Assembly: GCA_019722365.1 (NCBI GenBank)
Contig: JADFUC010000983.1
Coordinates: 62,001-126,000 of the forward strand
Direction of reading: 5' to 3'
From: Lithospermum erythrorhizon
Taxonomy: Eukaryota > Streptophyta > Magnoliopsida > Boraginales > Boraginaceae
DNA length: 64,000 bases
Shown here: positions 50,096-62,300 of the stretch, in pieces
Layout of the letters: each line of letters opens with the position of its first letter
How positions within the stretch are numbered: the stretch's first letter is position 1
Notes under the pieces: model-generated
The model's input: only the letters and a program-made list of their open reading frames with translations
Told to the model about the DNA's origin: nothing
Databases searched by the model: none
Program-made: the position numbers and the translations under genes

Positions 50096-52180
50096 AAGGG
50101 CCTCAGAGCCTACTCAAGTTTAATGTATTTTATCTAGTTTGGATTGTGTGTTGGACATAGTTGTTAGGTTAATTTTATTTATTTCAGATTTATATATTCA
50201 ATTGATGAATATATAATATGAAAAACAACCCATTTTAATATATGTTTCATATGGCTGGAATCATCACTTCATGTATTGATTTTGATGATTTGAAGTTTAT
50301 TTAATTGTTTCATGAATTGAAACGGATTAAAAATTGATTAATTTGCATTTTTAATTCGAGGTAGAATCATTTTCGATTTTACAAAGGAGATTTAGGAAAT
50401 TTCAGAAAATTACCAAATCAAAAGTGTATTCTGACCCTTTGAGGTTTATGCCAAGTTTCCGTGTTTTGAAATTTTTTATACTCAAAAAATTTGAATTTCT
50501 TGATTGTTTTGGGTTTAATCGAAAAACTAGAAGTGTTTTTGATAAACTAACACCGACGTGTTCAATAATGATATTGTTGGATGTTCAAGAAAATCCCAGA
50601 ATTCTGCTGAATTTTTAGTGCCTCCAAATTGTTTTTACAAAAGTTGTACTAATCCGAAACCAAAACCTAAATGAATTACCAAAAATCGGACGCCGAATCC
50701 TTAACGGCCTCCGGCGCTGGGCCCGGTGCCGAATTGACGCTCTGGCCACCGGAAGAAATAATTGGCCGTAATACGCACGGGCCGGCGCTGCGTTGGCCTG
50801 TGGGTGGCCGGAGGCCGGCGGTTTTGGTCGTTGAAGTTCGTCGTCCGTTTTTAGAAAACCCTAAATGTATTTTATGTAATTATTTTTGGTTTTAAAATTA
50901 TTGGTAATTATTAATTTCGGTTTTAAATGTTAAATCATAAATTTTGTCATTAAGATGATTGAATATATATCTTGAATGGCATTAAATTTGATTTATATTT
51001 CCTTTCAAAAATTATTTTCATTAATTGTAATTTTTGGAAAAATATTTCATGATAACTTTCAAATTTTAAATTTTAAATTTTGAGTTAATTACTTGTAAGT
51101 AATTATTCCATAATTTAAGAGGTTAGTAATTATTGTAATAATTATCATTAATCATGTGGGAATATATTTGAATTTAAAATTTACATTAATTGATAATTAA
51201 TTGTAAATATAATGGGTAATTAATTAGTCAATTATGACCACAATTATTCTCATTTCATTTAATATATATGACATTAATTGCATTTATTTGTTTTAATGTT
51301 TTGCCCATATATATTGTTATGGAATGGAAAGGAGTGTACGATATTTAATTCTGTTTTTCCGGTCTCATACATCAGATTGCCAGATAGCTTAATTATTCGA
51401 GTCATATTATATTATTTTATTTAATTTTCTTGTTTCTCCCACAAGCTTGTATGCTGTCTAAGTTGGGATTAGTGTATTTGAATTGTAATTCAAGACGGAG
51501 CTTGGTGGAGATTTCAGAAGCCAGAAGACAAGAAATTGTATTGTACAAATGTTATTTTCAAGTTTTGAAAATGTATTAGTATTTACTACTATATCATATG
51601 CCTCTTGGAATGTGTGCATTACTTGTTTTATTTTTCATGTTGTACATATGTTGATTATGTACTACAATTGCATGGTAAAATAAAAGCAAAGTAATAATAA
51701 TCTCACCAATTTAAAATTTAACCAACGACGTCAATTTTAAAGTTATAAGTGAAATCGGGTTGCATTATCTCGGATGCTAATCGCACAAAGTTACAGTTTT
51801 GCACTTAGATATGACAATGGATCATGTTGAAGTGATTTCACTAACTTTGTGGCTGATGATCATTCCAAGTAATTTTTGGTTTAATTTTGCATGCTTAACC
51901 TGCTCGTCGAGTATACAAAAGTCGTAGCATCTTGAATAGTATGCTAACGACACAAGAGTTATGTAGTTTTATATAATTGGTTGATAACCTACTATTATAA
52001 CTGGATTCAAAATGTTGTAGTGTTGCCTTTTGGATCTAAGTGTAATAGGTCTCATACTAATATATTTTTGTGAGATTCAAGTATTAGTATTTACTTTACA
52101 ATTTATTTTAAATGTTTAGCATGATAGTTTAATGATTCTCATGGTTCTTTATTTACTTATTCTCAGAATTTTAATGGCTA
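50096..52180 (+). other. Copia leader and degraded 5' region
   Basis: A GC-rich leader at about 50685-50860 contains a short open frame (50671-50895) without domain. 50900-52180 is AT-rich and without recognisable Gag sequence. Part of it may be a later insertion or a scrambled leader. Confidence 0.45.
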
Positions 52181-52960
52181 CCGCTTACTACTACTCATAA
52201 AAACTGCTTCGGCCAAAGACTTGAAAATTAATAATCAACTTCACGAAGGTCTCGAAATTTGAGAATTATTCTCAAGCAAAGAGAGAACCGAACACGCATC
52301 GAACACTAAGGCTCCTCAACCTAATGATAGTGCCTCCCATCTGGAAAAGGGATCCTACAAAAGCACAAGTCCGACAAGCCGCGGATGTCCAATGTCCACG
52401 CCGCCAATACGGAACCTTCGCTCCAAATTCAATATGAAAAAGGTGGCAAGATATGACATATACCGCACCAGGAATTATTCAAAGGAAGCTAGAAGTGAGA
52501 GATATAAATACGCCTCGTGTTTCCTCGTGACGAGCTAAAGTCGGGAAGGATGCGCCGTGAGCCTCATATCATTAAAATGATCGGCTTCGGGCTCCATCGA
52601 CTAACGCTGGGGCACCAAAGGTCTCAAGAACTCGGCTATGGATCTCATCCTGTCTTCAGACAAATTCTTCTCGCTTTGTCATGAACTCAATATGCACAAG
52701 TTTGAGTTATTCCTAAAATGAACCGCATAAGATGATCACGCATCAATGAGACGAATCTGGGAAGTAATTAAATTTCTATTCTTTCATTAGTGTCCAAAAC
52801 AAGAAGAAATTCAAGAAATAAGAAGAGTTTACTGAAACAGCCAAGGGTTCGAGGAATCCCAAAGTTGTCGGATTGTGGAACACTAAAAGGGATGACAAAT
52901 GTCATTATCAAGGAACCTAGGTCACCGGGAAGCTCCGACCAAGGTAAAGTTCACGTGACG
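52181..52960 (+). pseudogene. Copia Gag remnant
   Basis: Short matches to Copia Gag appear in shifting frames: a phrase like RYEIYR near 52450, a KMIGF phrase near 52575, a HELNMHKFEL phrase near 52680-52710, then a Lys/Arg-rich stretch after 52790 (SKTRRNSRNKK) where Gag usually precedes its zinc knuckle. A CCHC knuckle itself is not intact. Confidence 0.55.
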
Positions 52961-53420
52961 ATAGAAATAATGGTCTCACACGACCACCACTCGGGCGTAT
53001 GTATGTTATTGAAGTTTGTACAACTTCTAATTTACTCGTGGGTGCTAGACAATCGGTTGTGGTTCTCATATTTGTCATAATATGGAACTCAAGTCAAGTA
53101 GAAGACTCGAGAGTAGTGAGATGCATCTATCACATGGTGCATAGCCAAGGTCATGCCCTCAAAGAGGATCCATCAGTTTAAATTTGCCCATCGGCCTTGT
53201 TTTGACTTATCATCCGTTTACTATGTACCTGCAATTTGCAGGAATATTATTTCCCGCTTCGCTTTGAACAATGATGGTTTTTCATTTTCTATAGATCCCG
53301 GCGAATTCAGATTACCAAAGAATGGGTAAGATTTGGTAAATCGGGCCTTCAAAATGGTCTATCTGCTGTATATGATGATCGAGTCATATAACATAAAACT
53401 TAAACGGAATAAGCCTAATG
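52961..53420 (+). pseudogene. Copia protease-region remnant
   Basis: MYVIEVCTTSNLLVGA is followed by sequence around 53050-53080 that resembles the usual D-T-G active-site neighbourhood and SHICHN motif, in a broken frame. Further on, a phrase like YVPAICRNII (about 53222-53250) matches the usual region before the pre-integrase domain. Confidence 0.5.
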
Positions 53421-54070
53421 ACTTAAAACCGCATATACCGTGGCATTGGCAGATTGGGTCATATTAACGAGAACCGAATCGCTAAACTCTACCCGCGGAT
53501 ACTTGAAGGTTTCATTATGAATCATAATGATAGCGTGAATCTTGCCTTTGGGCAAATGACTAAATCACCCTTCACTGGATTCAATGAAAGGGCAAGTGAT
53601 TTATTGGGGATCATACACTGATGTATGTGGGCCAATGAACACATCTGCAAGAGGAGGTTATAACTACTTCATTACATTTACTAATGATTACAGTAGATAC
53701 GGTTTTGTGTATCTGATGAGACACAAACACGAGTCCTTTGAGAAATTCAAGGAGTTCCAAAATGAAGTACAAAACCAATTGAACAAGACAATAAAGATTC
53801 GTCCGATGTAGTGGAGAATATTTGAGTCACGAGTTTACCATCTTAGAGCGTGGTATTGTTTCACAACTCACTCCAAAGAACGCCACAACATAACGGAGGT
53901 CTGGAAGGAGAAATCGAACCTCTTGATATGGTTCGGTCTATGATGAGCCTATATGATCTACCAAGCACTTCTCTCTGGGATATGCACTTAAGCGACACTT
54001 ACCTTAAACAAATGTCCAATAAAGTCGTAAGAGGAGAAAACTCTATGAACTGCGGTTTCCGAAGCCCAAG
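53421..54070 (+). pseudogene. Copia pre-integrase and integrase-core remnant
   Basis: The best-preserved part of the element. WHWQIGSY-like and GQMTKSPFTGFNE-like phrases are followed, in one frame, by TDVCGPMNTSARGGYNYFIT, FTNDYSRYGFVYLMRHKHES and a following Lys/Glu-rich helix (53584-53811). The catalytic Asp-containing TDVCGP and TNDYSRY motifs are visible. The frame breaks near 53808, where the next conserved block should begin. A second piece at 53850-54074 carries the RTPQHNG motif and DMVRSMMS. Confidence 0.75.
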
Positions 54071-54539
54071 TTAAGTTTTCTCGTGATTTGGGGGTCGTGA
54101 AGCTTATGTTAAGAGATTAACAAAGATAAACTTCGCGCTTCTTATATCCATAAATGCTATTTCAGGATATCCAAAGGAAACAATTGGTTACTACTTACCT
54201 AAAATAGAGAATAAAAATTATCGTTAAGACAAGTGAGTGTTCCTTGAAAAGGAATATCTCGTCTGTGAAGGACTAGAAGTAATGGTGTCTATCTTGATGA
54301 AACCCAAGTCGATGAAGTCAATGTCGATGCATCCAACGCAGTAAGACTGACGACCACAAGAATTGGCACCTCTTTCATAGAAGATCCACTTCGATCCACA
54401 AAGGCTTTTATGAAGAACTAAACTTTAGGAGATCCAACAGGATCGCCACGAACCGTAGCTACTGTACGGTGAAGCCTTCATTGAAAGTGACGAGCCCACT
54501 TGCAAAGAAGCAATGAATAGCAAGGATGTCGACAGATGG

Positions 54540-55330
54540 CAAATAAAGCCATAACTGAGATGGTTTCTATAAAATTGTGTAACAAGGTTCGTCCTTGTTG
54601 GATTTACCAAATGGGTTCGCCTCTATTGAATGCAAATGGGTATTTAAGAAGAAACATGATAAAGACGGAACGCCGATGTTTTCAAAGCTAGATTCTCAGA
54701 AGTGAGTTGCCTCAAACAAGTTCACGCGCGACTACACGTAAAACTTACCGGCTGGCTACGCTTTTAAATCCATCCGATAATCTTAGCTATTGCTGCATTT
54801 CATGAATATGAAATATGGCAAATGGATGTAAAGATCCGCTTCTCTCGAATGGAAATATGGCAATGGATGCAAAGACGCTGCTAAGGTACTTAGTTTAAAA
54901 AGTGTCCATTTATGGTCTTAAGCAGCATCCCGTTAGTTTGAATCTACGCTTGATGAATCACCTAAAGATTTTGGTTTCATCAAGAACGAAGAAGAGTCTT
55001 GTGTATACAAGAAGGTGTTGAGTTACGTGATCATTCATAGTTCCAGAGGTCATTTACATACGATTATTGGAAACAACGTAGAGTTACCGAATCCGCCATG
55101 ATTGGCGTAAATGTTTCTTAAATGAAGGACTTAGGCATAATAAGCCATATACTTGGAATAAAGATCCATCGAGAACGGGCCGAAGGCTAATTGACTCGGG
55201 TCAAGATACCTATGCGAATAAGGCATCGCAAAGGTTCAACATGAGTAATTCCAAGAAGTGGTAATCTCCGACGAGACACGTGGAGTTCAACTCGGAAGAG
55301 AGCACAAGTTGTCCCAATTACTAGTGCTGA
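54540..55330 (+). pseudogene. Copia reverse transcriptase remnant
   Basis: Fragments in several frames: GFASIECKWVFKKKHDKDGT (about 54606-54675), SIRIILAIAAFHEYEIWQMD-like sequence (about 54765-54832) and DFGFIKNEEESCVYKKV (about 54969-55020). A near-repeat of ATGGCAAATGGATG about 40 bases apart looks like a small duplication. The YVDD region is not intact. Confidence 0.65.
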
Positions 55331-55940
55331 GATGAACAAATGAAGGATGTACCTTACGCTTCGGCTATAGGATCCATCATGTATGCCATGTTATGCACTA
55401 GACCCGATGTCTTATGCACTGAGTACAACCAGAGATACTCTACAACCCAGCAACTAATCGATCAAGAGTGAAGTGCATCTGGAAGTATCCGAGAAGAACT
55501 AAGATGAAGCTTTGGTATATGGTAGAGATGATGAGTTAGTAGTCACCGGTACACCGATGCCGCCAAACCGATGCAGACGACTATCGCCTCAGTACCGGGG
55601 CGTGTTTTGTCTCAACGGTGGAGCAAAGATTCGAGGAGGCCGCCCTACTACGTATCACGAGTACATCGCAAAGATCTGCCGCTTAAAGAAGCATGTTGGA
55701 TTAAGAAATTCGTGATCGAGCTTGGTGTAGTACCTAGCATTGAGGGACCAGCTTTGAGTTATTTAGACAATACCGTGATATCTCAAGCTAAAGAACCCCG
55801 AGCACATCACAAACTAAGCACGTATTTCATAAAGTACCTAATTAGAGATATGCTGACAGAGGTGATATCAAAGTATGTAGTAGCAACAGAGGCCAATTCG
55901 AATCTTTTACTAAACCACTAAATCGCAAAGCATGATGAGC
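55331..55940 (+). pseudogene. Copia RNase H remnant
   Basis: YASAIGSIMYAMLCTRPDV-like sequence (about 55360-55412), LVYGRDDELVVTG (about 55510-55550) and, in one frame, WIKKFVIELGVVPSIEGPAL then QAKEPRAHHK (to 55921) match the C-terminal part of Copia Pol. Frame shifts separate the pieces. Confidence 0.65.
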
Positions 55941-56795
55941 ATGCACCGAACATAGGTCTTAGACATATGCCGCAGCCGCGTTAGGGTTAAGCTGGGAGCC
56001 GTGATGTATCTACTGTGTTATGTGAAAATATCAATATTGTTGCTTCTTATATTCGAAAGTATATTTGTTTATCGCTATTTATATGTTTATATTTACATAT
56101 AATATACATGCTGTATCTCGATGAGTGAAAAGTTAAACTTTAGGTTAGTCTATGTTTTCTGTAGAGAGTAAATATGAATTGTTGATTATACCTCTTCAAG
56201 CCTAGAAACATAGGATAGCCAAAGGCCTTGGTCGTATGCCGATAGTTGTATGCATAAGCATTATATGACTAACATGGTAAGTTTTGATTAGTGATCGCAT
56301 TGATCACGTTAGCCTCACAGACTAGATCAATACCGTAGGCCGCCGGTCCGGTGACCTGTGAGCCGGTACGATCAAAACGAATCACAAGATATGCGTATAT
56401 CCGTGTCCTATGATATTTGCTTTCTTAGAATTTTAGGTTCGATAATTCTTAGACCTATTTATATAAATTCATCTGTGTTATATAAGCTCCGTATTTCTTT
56501 GACTATGACCTAACGCCTCGCCTTTAAGCGGGATCATAACGGCATATGCCAGTCACACAAACGAGTATAACTGATGTATGTCATATCGAGGATTTATCCG
56601 CCTTGGATATACAAGGAAGATCTCACGCCTCACGCTTGGTGCCGATTGGTTTACGGACGCTATAAATGCTTATTTTCACCATACTGAGTAAAGAAAGTCA
56701 GAAAAGTTTCGACACACTTTACGGTTAGCCTACCTAATTAGAGATCGCTGCTGACAGCGAATTGTACAAAGCAATCGGCCCAAGGCAAGTGGGAG

Positions 56796-57781
56796 TGTTG
56801 AAATCAATGAGAATTGATTCCCTTTATTGTGCCCAAGTATGACAATTGTGTATCAATTCATTTACCGTTGTTAAATGATTATCAACTTGAATTGCTCACC
56901 TTAGTAACGTATATTACTAAAAGGGTTCTCATGATAATTTAAGGGTTATGAGCGACATAGTTTTATCATTAATCGTTATAATAATTGTAATTGGTCAATT
57001 ATTATTATTATACAACCGACTATTATCCGAGCCTAGAAGGTCACACATACAACAACAGATATTCGAATAATATTTCATGAATGTAATTAAACGAGACTCA
57101 GATATCGAGAAATGTATTTCAACATTTAAGTATTTGTCAAATATATATGTTGATGAACATCAATTTGGTTAAACTTGCAAGTTTAATCAATTAAGCAATT
57201 GGAGACGATGAATAACTTAATAAGCTATTCGATAGTGACTCGTTAGTATTTTAATTGACTCAAGGTTAATTAAAATACAAGTCAATTAAAAATACAACAA
57301 ATCACTAGTAACTCATTATTTAATTAGAAGTTCATAACGGTCTAATTGGGTTAACGAAGCTGGGATTTCTTAACGAGTGAAATTCTTGGGAATTTGGTAT
57401 TTAAAGAGATTTAGGTTTTCATGACACAAGAATCACAAAAAACCTCCACCCCTCATAGAATAGCCGCCTCTCTCTAAAGAATTGGAAGATTTCATCTTCC
57501 AATTCACATTTCATCACAAAACTCTAGCAAGTTCAAGCTCTCGGTTCGATTCCCTCTTGGTGTGTGCAATCTAGAGGACATCTCATCAAAAAGGAACAAG
57601 TATCGGAGCGATCTCGAGGGGCTTTCACGCGAGGCATTACGTGGGGAATGGGTTCCATCCGCCTGCTGCAATGTAAGAGTTCTCATTCATACATTCATTT
57701 TATGTTTTACTAATTTACATTATTTTGAGAATCGATGCGAATTGGCAGTTCATCACGACAAATTCATACTAGATTCTAACA
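56796..57781 (+). repeat. Right LTR of the Copia element
   Basis: 986 bp, preceded by the purine tract CAAGTGGGAG. It ends at TACTAGATTCTAACA. The 3' third includes TCTTGGTGTGTGCAATCTAG, a motif also present in copy 2 (about 31170). Confidence 0.85.
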
Positions 57782-57953
57782 GCCTGACTGGTTATCCATT
57801 GTGAGCCGTATTCCCGTGTCTATATCGTGATCGATGGACTTACCGCAAGTGTCTGGCAGCTGCGGGACACCTCGTGGTGGACTAGCAGCTTGATGCCACT
57901 TGTCTTTGATAGATTTGACCGAGCCCGCGAAATTGTGAGATAGCAAAATGTTG

Positions 57954-58170
57954 TCAAGCAATGTACGCTTCTTTTGCTTGTGCCAACGGCTTGACAAAAT
58001 TTGTTGTTGTAAAGGGGCTTAGTGAGATTTTACCACTTGGATTTGATTTAAGTTGTGAAGCAATGTACGCTTCTAGCTTGATTTGACTTGGATTTGATTT
58101 AAGCGGCTAAATATATGCTTCTAACTTGAATTTGATTTAAGCTATGAAACAATGTACGCTTCTAGCTTGT
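57954..58170. repeat. Short tandem repeat with CAATGTACGCTTC motif
   Basis: CAATGTACGCTTCTAGCTTG and CTTGGATTTGATTTAAG-type segments alternate with a unit of about 45 bp. Motif copies are near 57958, 58061, 58104 (diverged) and 58150. Confidence 0.65.
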
Positions 58171-58329
58171 ACTACATCGGCCTTAGCGTACCGATTATTG
58201 TAGTAATAATAAGTATGAAGCGTGGATTGTCCTAACTCATTACATCACGTAAGGATCGCTTCATGATATAACTTGAATAAACTTATTCAAATATTCATAA
58301 TATGACTCCATTTAAATTGTTATAATGTC

Positions 58330-59160
58330 GATCTATATCATATAGCGCAATATGAATACTGTACTTACAAGCAGGCCAAATATAAATCACCAACAACCTT
58401 TCACGAAGCCTCATTTGAATTTCAATTGCTAGCATCACGATTTGGCAATGCCTCTAGCTAGTCCACACCAAGAGAGTTTGAATCCGGTACTTGGATTAGG
58501 TAGAACACTTGGAGAATTGGATGATAAAAAATAAATGAAACTTTCAAGTTTCATTCTTGTATTTTTCTCATGGCTAATTTCAAAGGGGAGGCTTGAATTT
58601 GGTTTTGATGATTAGTTTAAAAAACAAAAAATTAGAACCTAATTCATCCCTCTATTTATAGACACACCTTTTAGCCCGATAGCTCAACCCGTTAAGTTAA
58701 TGAGTCGACTTGATTAATAATTAAACTGTCAAGAGTACTAATAATTATCAAGTTATTAATGAGTTGTTCTATTTAATTAACTCGTTAAGTTAATTAAATA
58801 CTAACAAGTCACTAACAAGCCAATAATGAGTTACCAACAAGTTATTAACAACCTCAACTAACCAATTGATTAATTAAACTAACTAGTTAATTAATATGGA
58901 TTTATCCAATTTATATTTCATACTAATGTAAAATTCCCACCGAGAATATTCAATTTTCAATTTACCAAGTATTGCTGAATTTTATACATAAAATTTAACT
59001 CAACGTCATCAGATATGTACGACCTTCTAGGCTCGATAATATAGCTGTGATAATAATATAATTGACCATTAAACTTCCGCTTATGTAATCATATTCACTA
59101 AACTAAATGAATCGTTACAACAATTGTCTAAACTGGACACAATAAATGAAACTAATAACC
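58330..59160 (-). repeat. Inverted copy of the family-R Copia LTR
   Basis: Read on the minus strand, it shows TTTCATTTATTGTGTCC, AATTATATTATTATCACAGC, CGAGCCTAGAAGGTCGTACA, GATGACGTTGAGTTAAATTT, AAATATAAATTGGATAAATCC, GTTAGTGACTTGTTAGTATT and TCTCTTGGTGTGGACTAGC. It lies about 550 bp from the Copia right LTR in opposite orientation. It resembles copy 1 (28353) more than the nearby LTR. The boundaries are approximate. Confidence 0.6.
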
Positions 59161-59179
59161 ATTGGATTTCCAACAACCG

Positions 59180-60110
59180 ATCACTCAAAAGAGGGGTCTT
59201 AAAGGTGTTGTTTCGCCTCGAACTAACCATAGGGACTAAATGTTTAAAGGTGGTTCCTCTATCCGAACTTCATGAATCAAACCTCGAGATTTTTGTGTGT
59301 TCATGCAAGATTTATGAATAAATCATGGGCTATTTAGCTTATTCCTGAATATTCGAACGTTTCCTTTAGAAACTGTATAGATTCTCACGATTTTTGCTTT
59401 TAACTTGAGTTAATCATCAAGGCTAGCAATCTTGATTTCAGCGCCCTATCTTTCTGGGGCCGCCTATATGTGCGTTTTCCAACCCACCAAAGTGTACTGA
59501 CGGTTCTAAAGATTTAACTTAAAAGAATTTCGTGAGGTCGCCGCCCGTATTTTCTCGTATGTTTTTCGTGCATAATGTTGTATTATTTCGAAATTCAGAG
59601 GGTATTTATAGGCTTCGGCTTTGAATACTTTTTTCTCTGATTGTCAGTTTAATTGTGGATCAAGATTTAACCAAGAATTTGAGGCAAGATCTCAACCAAG
59701 AAAAATTAAAAATTACTTTGCCTAAGCAATCATATGGACGCCATATTTGAGTAAAAGTTAAGGTTTCAGATTTTTCAGGCCAAACATTATTTTCTATCAC
59801 TCAACCTTTTGAGGCTTTATTTTGATCCCCACGACTTCTGGAGTCACCATTTTGAACCTCAAAACTTTCGGTGGCTCATTTTTAGCCCCTAGGGCCGATT
59901 TTATCCCAATAAAATTGGGGATTTTTAGCGTCGAACCCTACATTTAATGAACATTTAATTCGATTATTTGAAACCTAATGCTCGTGACGAGGGGTTTATA
60001 TTAAATTTAGGTCTCGACGGTAACTCTAGCCACGTGGTATTTCAGTGGCTCGATTTAATTAATTTGGATTAAATCGCCTTAATCATTTCAATTATTTTTA
60101 AATAAATTCT
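59180..60110 (-). repeat. Dispersed repeat S, inverted copy
   Basis: On the minus strand it contains GTTTTGAGGTTCAAAATGG, GCCTCAAAAGGTTGAGTG and ACGAGAAAATACGGG, which match the forward copy at 36250-37340. It directly abuts the inverted LTR at 58330-59160, which suggests the two belong to one inverted element. Confidence 0.5.
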
Positions 60111-61035
60111 CTCTCTGTCTACATAAGTCATTTTACAAATTATTTGTTTGATAGATAACATTTGAAATAGATAAATAATTTCAAAAATTGTTTGTCATGT
60201 CGGTTTTTCTAGTAGTACATTGTAATTGTTGCAATCAATAGCCAAGCCATTCTATATAATATGTTCATTGAAATATGAACATTAACATGTCTCAATATTT
60301 TTGAAGAGTCTCCTCTCCAAGCAAAGATATGATGATTTTGATACTATGCACTACCTCGTGATAACACGGAGGTTGTTTTCTCAAGCTGACCCCAAGAATG
60401 GAATAAAAGTTTCATCTACAACTTCACCAAATAAAGAATCAGATTATGTAATGAGCTTCATTTTGATTTATTATATTATATTCACGAGTCAAATAACATA
60501 AAATCCTGACTTCATCATAAGGCATGGAAACATATATGTATGTTTAAAACCATAAAAAAATGACTGCATTATAAAAAGTTTATCCTACTTGCTTTTTTTT
60601 TCCCGTGACAGCTCAATTGATTAAAAAACTAGAATGCTAAGTACCAATAGCATCGCCAGCAACATCGTCTATTCATGTAGCGTGAGTTTGACTCTCATAA
60701 GTAGAGAATTTTGTGTTAATTAAAGTGGTTAAAAGAAAATAAAGTTCTAGTCCCTGATCAATTGAGACTTATCTCATGATTAACGCCTCCGTAATGTTCT
60801 AGATAAGGATCTCGAGGAAAAATTAGTGTGACGTGTTTCACATTTTTTGCATATCAAATATGTGATAATCATCCATCATTAATAGTGACTGCTTGGTGAT
60901 AGAATGATAATCAATGTTTTCATCAGTAGTAAAGCATTAATAATCATTAACGGTTCAATAAGAAAACTTGGAAGTATGTAGTTTGGCCTGTATTTATAAA
61001 TTGTATTATTGCTTTTAAATGCTTTATGTGCATTC
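60111..61035. other. AT-rich spacer without gene
   Basis: No coding sequence is recognised. A tRNA/SINE-like phrase (GACAGCTCAATTGATTAAAA, then GTGAGTTTGACTCTCA) at about 60605-60700 may be a SINE head. The rest is low-information AT-rich sequence. Confidence 0.35.
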
Positions 61036-62300
61036 TCAGATTATTTTATTCCTGGCACCCCTAAACTATTTTTAGTATCTAGGCACCCCTGACTCTCATA
61101 CACTTAATTTTCATTAGTGAAATGACTATATTATCCTTAAAATACACATTGAGTCACAATAAAATGACTATTTTATCCCTACTGACTAAAGATAGGACTA
61201 AACGGCAACACTATACACACACACACCGTATCAGTAACTTTAGTGAAAATGACAATTTTGCCTCTAATGAAACTTTCTAACTATTGGCTAATTTGCAAAT
61301 AGGAAGGTGTAAAAATAGTCATTTCATACTCAAACCCAACACTATTTGGATGTGTGTATAATGTACTGTGACTAAAGCATAGGACCCTTCTAACACACCA
61401 CCCTCACCCCCACCATGGCTCTCCTCCATCTCCACAGCCCCCCACCAACCACCACCATTCTCCACCATCACCACCACAGCCCCCACTGCCCTCACCCCTA
61501 CCAAACACCATCTCCACCAGTCCACCACCACCACCGAACTTGAAGCATCGGATCACCTCACCACCAAAAAATTGAAACCAAACAATTAAAATAATTTAGC
61601 AGAGTAACAAAAAATATACTTGTAGAGAAATTCCAGGTGCAGAGGAGCATCCTTTAGTGTGAATTGAACGCCAAGTAGGACAATTTGAGGGAATGTATTG
61701 ATCATCTCTGCATTGTCTTCCTGATGTTGCATATTGGGTTGGGTTTTGTTTATTCAGATATTAGCAATTGATATTTACCAAATAAAAATACTAAAAATGA
61801 ACCAAAGTTAAGAATTTGTGGAGGTAGAATGGGATTGAATTTTGTGGATTTTTTGGCCGAAATTAATCGCTCGCAGACAAGCCAAAAGCGGCACGAGTTC
61901 ACTGAGCATTCGAGATTTTAAGAAAGACCGTGTAGTGGAAATTGGGGTAGCGTGCGGCGGGGGTAATACTATACACTTTTTTAGTGAAATAATAATTTTG
62001 TCTTTAATGAAATTTTCTAACTACTACACTTACAAATAAGGGGGGCAAAATAATCATTTCACACCCGAACCCAACACTATTTGGGTGTGTGTATAACAAC
62101 TCAAAGTGAGTGAAGTGGCATGAAGAAGTGCTGATATTTTAAATTCCCTATACTTTAGTGTTAGTATAAAATAGTCATTTTATCAGACTCAATGTGTATT
62201 TTATGGGTTATATGTCATTTCACTAATGAAAATTAGATGATGAAAGTGCCTAAACACTAAAATAGTTTAGAGGGTGACCGAAATAGTCCAGTAAAAGTCG
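61036..62300. mobile_element. TIR element (Mutator/MITE-like) with long inverted ends
   Basis: The left end (61036 to about 61180) and right end (about 62160-62300, reverse strand) are imperfect inverted repeats of about 140 bp. They share CTAAACTATTTT, CTAATTTTCATTAGTGAAATGAC, AAAATACACATTGAGTC and AAAATGACTATTTTAT. Inside lies a direct repeat (about 61205-61370 and 61962-62100) and a CCA-rich tract. No transposase and no certain target-site duplication were found. The ends resemble those of the 46470 element in style (CCCCTAAACTA), so they may be related families. Confidence 0.65.
61390..61545. repeat. CCA-rich low-complexity tract
   Basis: An imperfect CCACCA/CCATCT-type tract in the middle of the TIR element. 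It may be a captured coding fragment or a simple-sequence expansion. The open frame on the minus strand (Gly/Val/Trp-rich) is a composition artefact. Confidence 0.6.

Larger units (their letters stand above)
49132..57781 (+). mobile_element. Full-length but decayed Ty1/Copia LTR retrotransposon
   Basis: Two LTRs of the same family (49132-50095 and 56796-57781) begin TGTTGAAA and end in a form of TACTAGATTCTAACA. A decayed primer-binding site (CCTCAGAGCC at 50101-50110, compare the usual initiator-Met-tRNA match TGGTATCAGAGC) follows the left LTR. A purine tract, CAAGTGGGAG, precedes the right LTR. Between them lie remnants of Gag, protease, integrase, reverse transcriptase and RNase H in that order, which is the Copia order. 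All coding parts are broken by stops and frameshifts. The 5 bases outside the two ends (GTCTC and GCCTG) do not match, so no target-site duplication is seen. Confidence 0.85.

Noticed and set aside
49127..57786. Target-site duplication of the Copia element
   Set aside because: The five bases outside the LTRs differ (GTCTC versus GCCTG), so none is claimed.
61319..61534. Gly/Val/Trp-rich 71-aa frame on the minus strand
   Set aside because: It is the reverse reading of a CCA-rich simple-sequence tract inside a transposable element.
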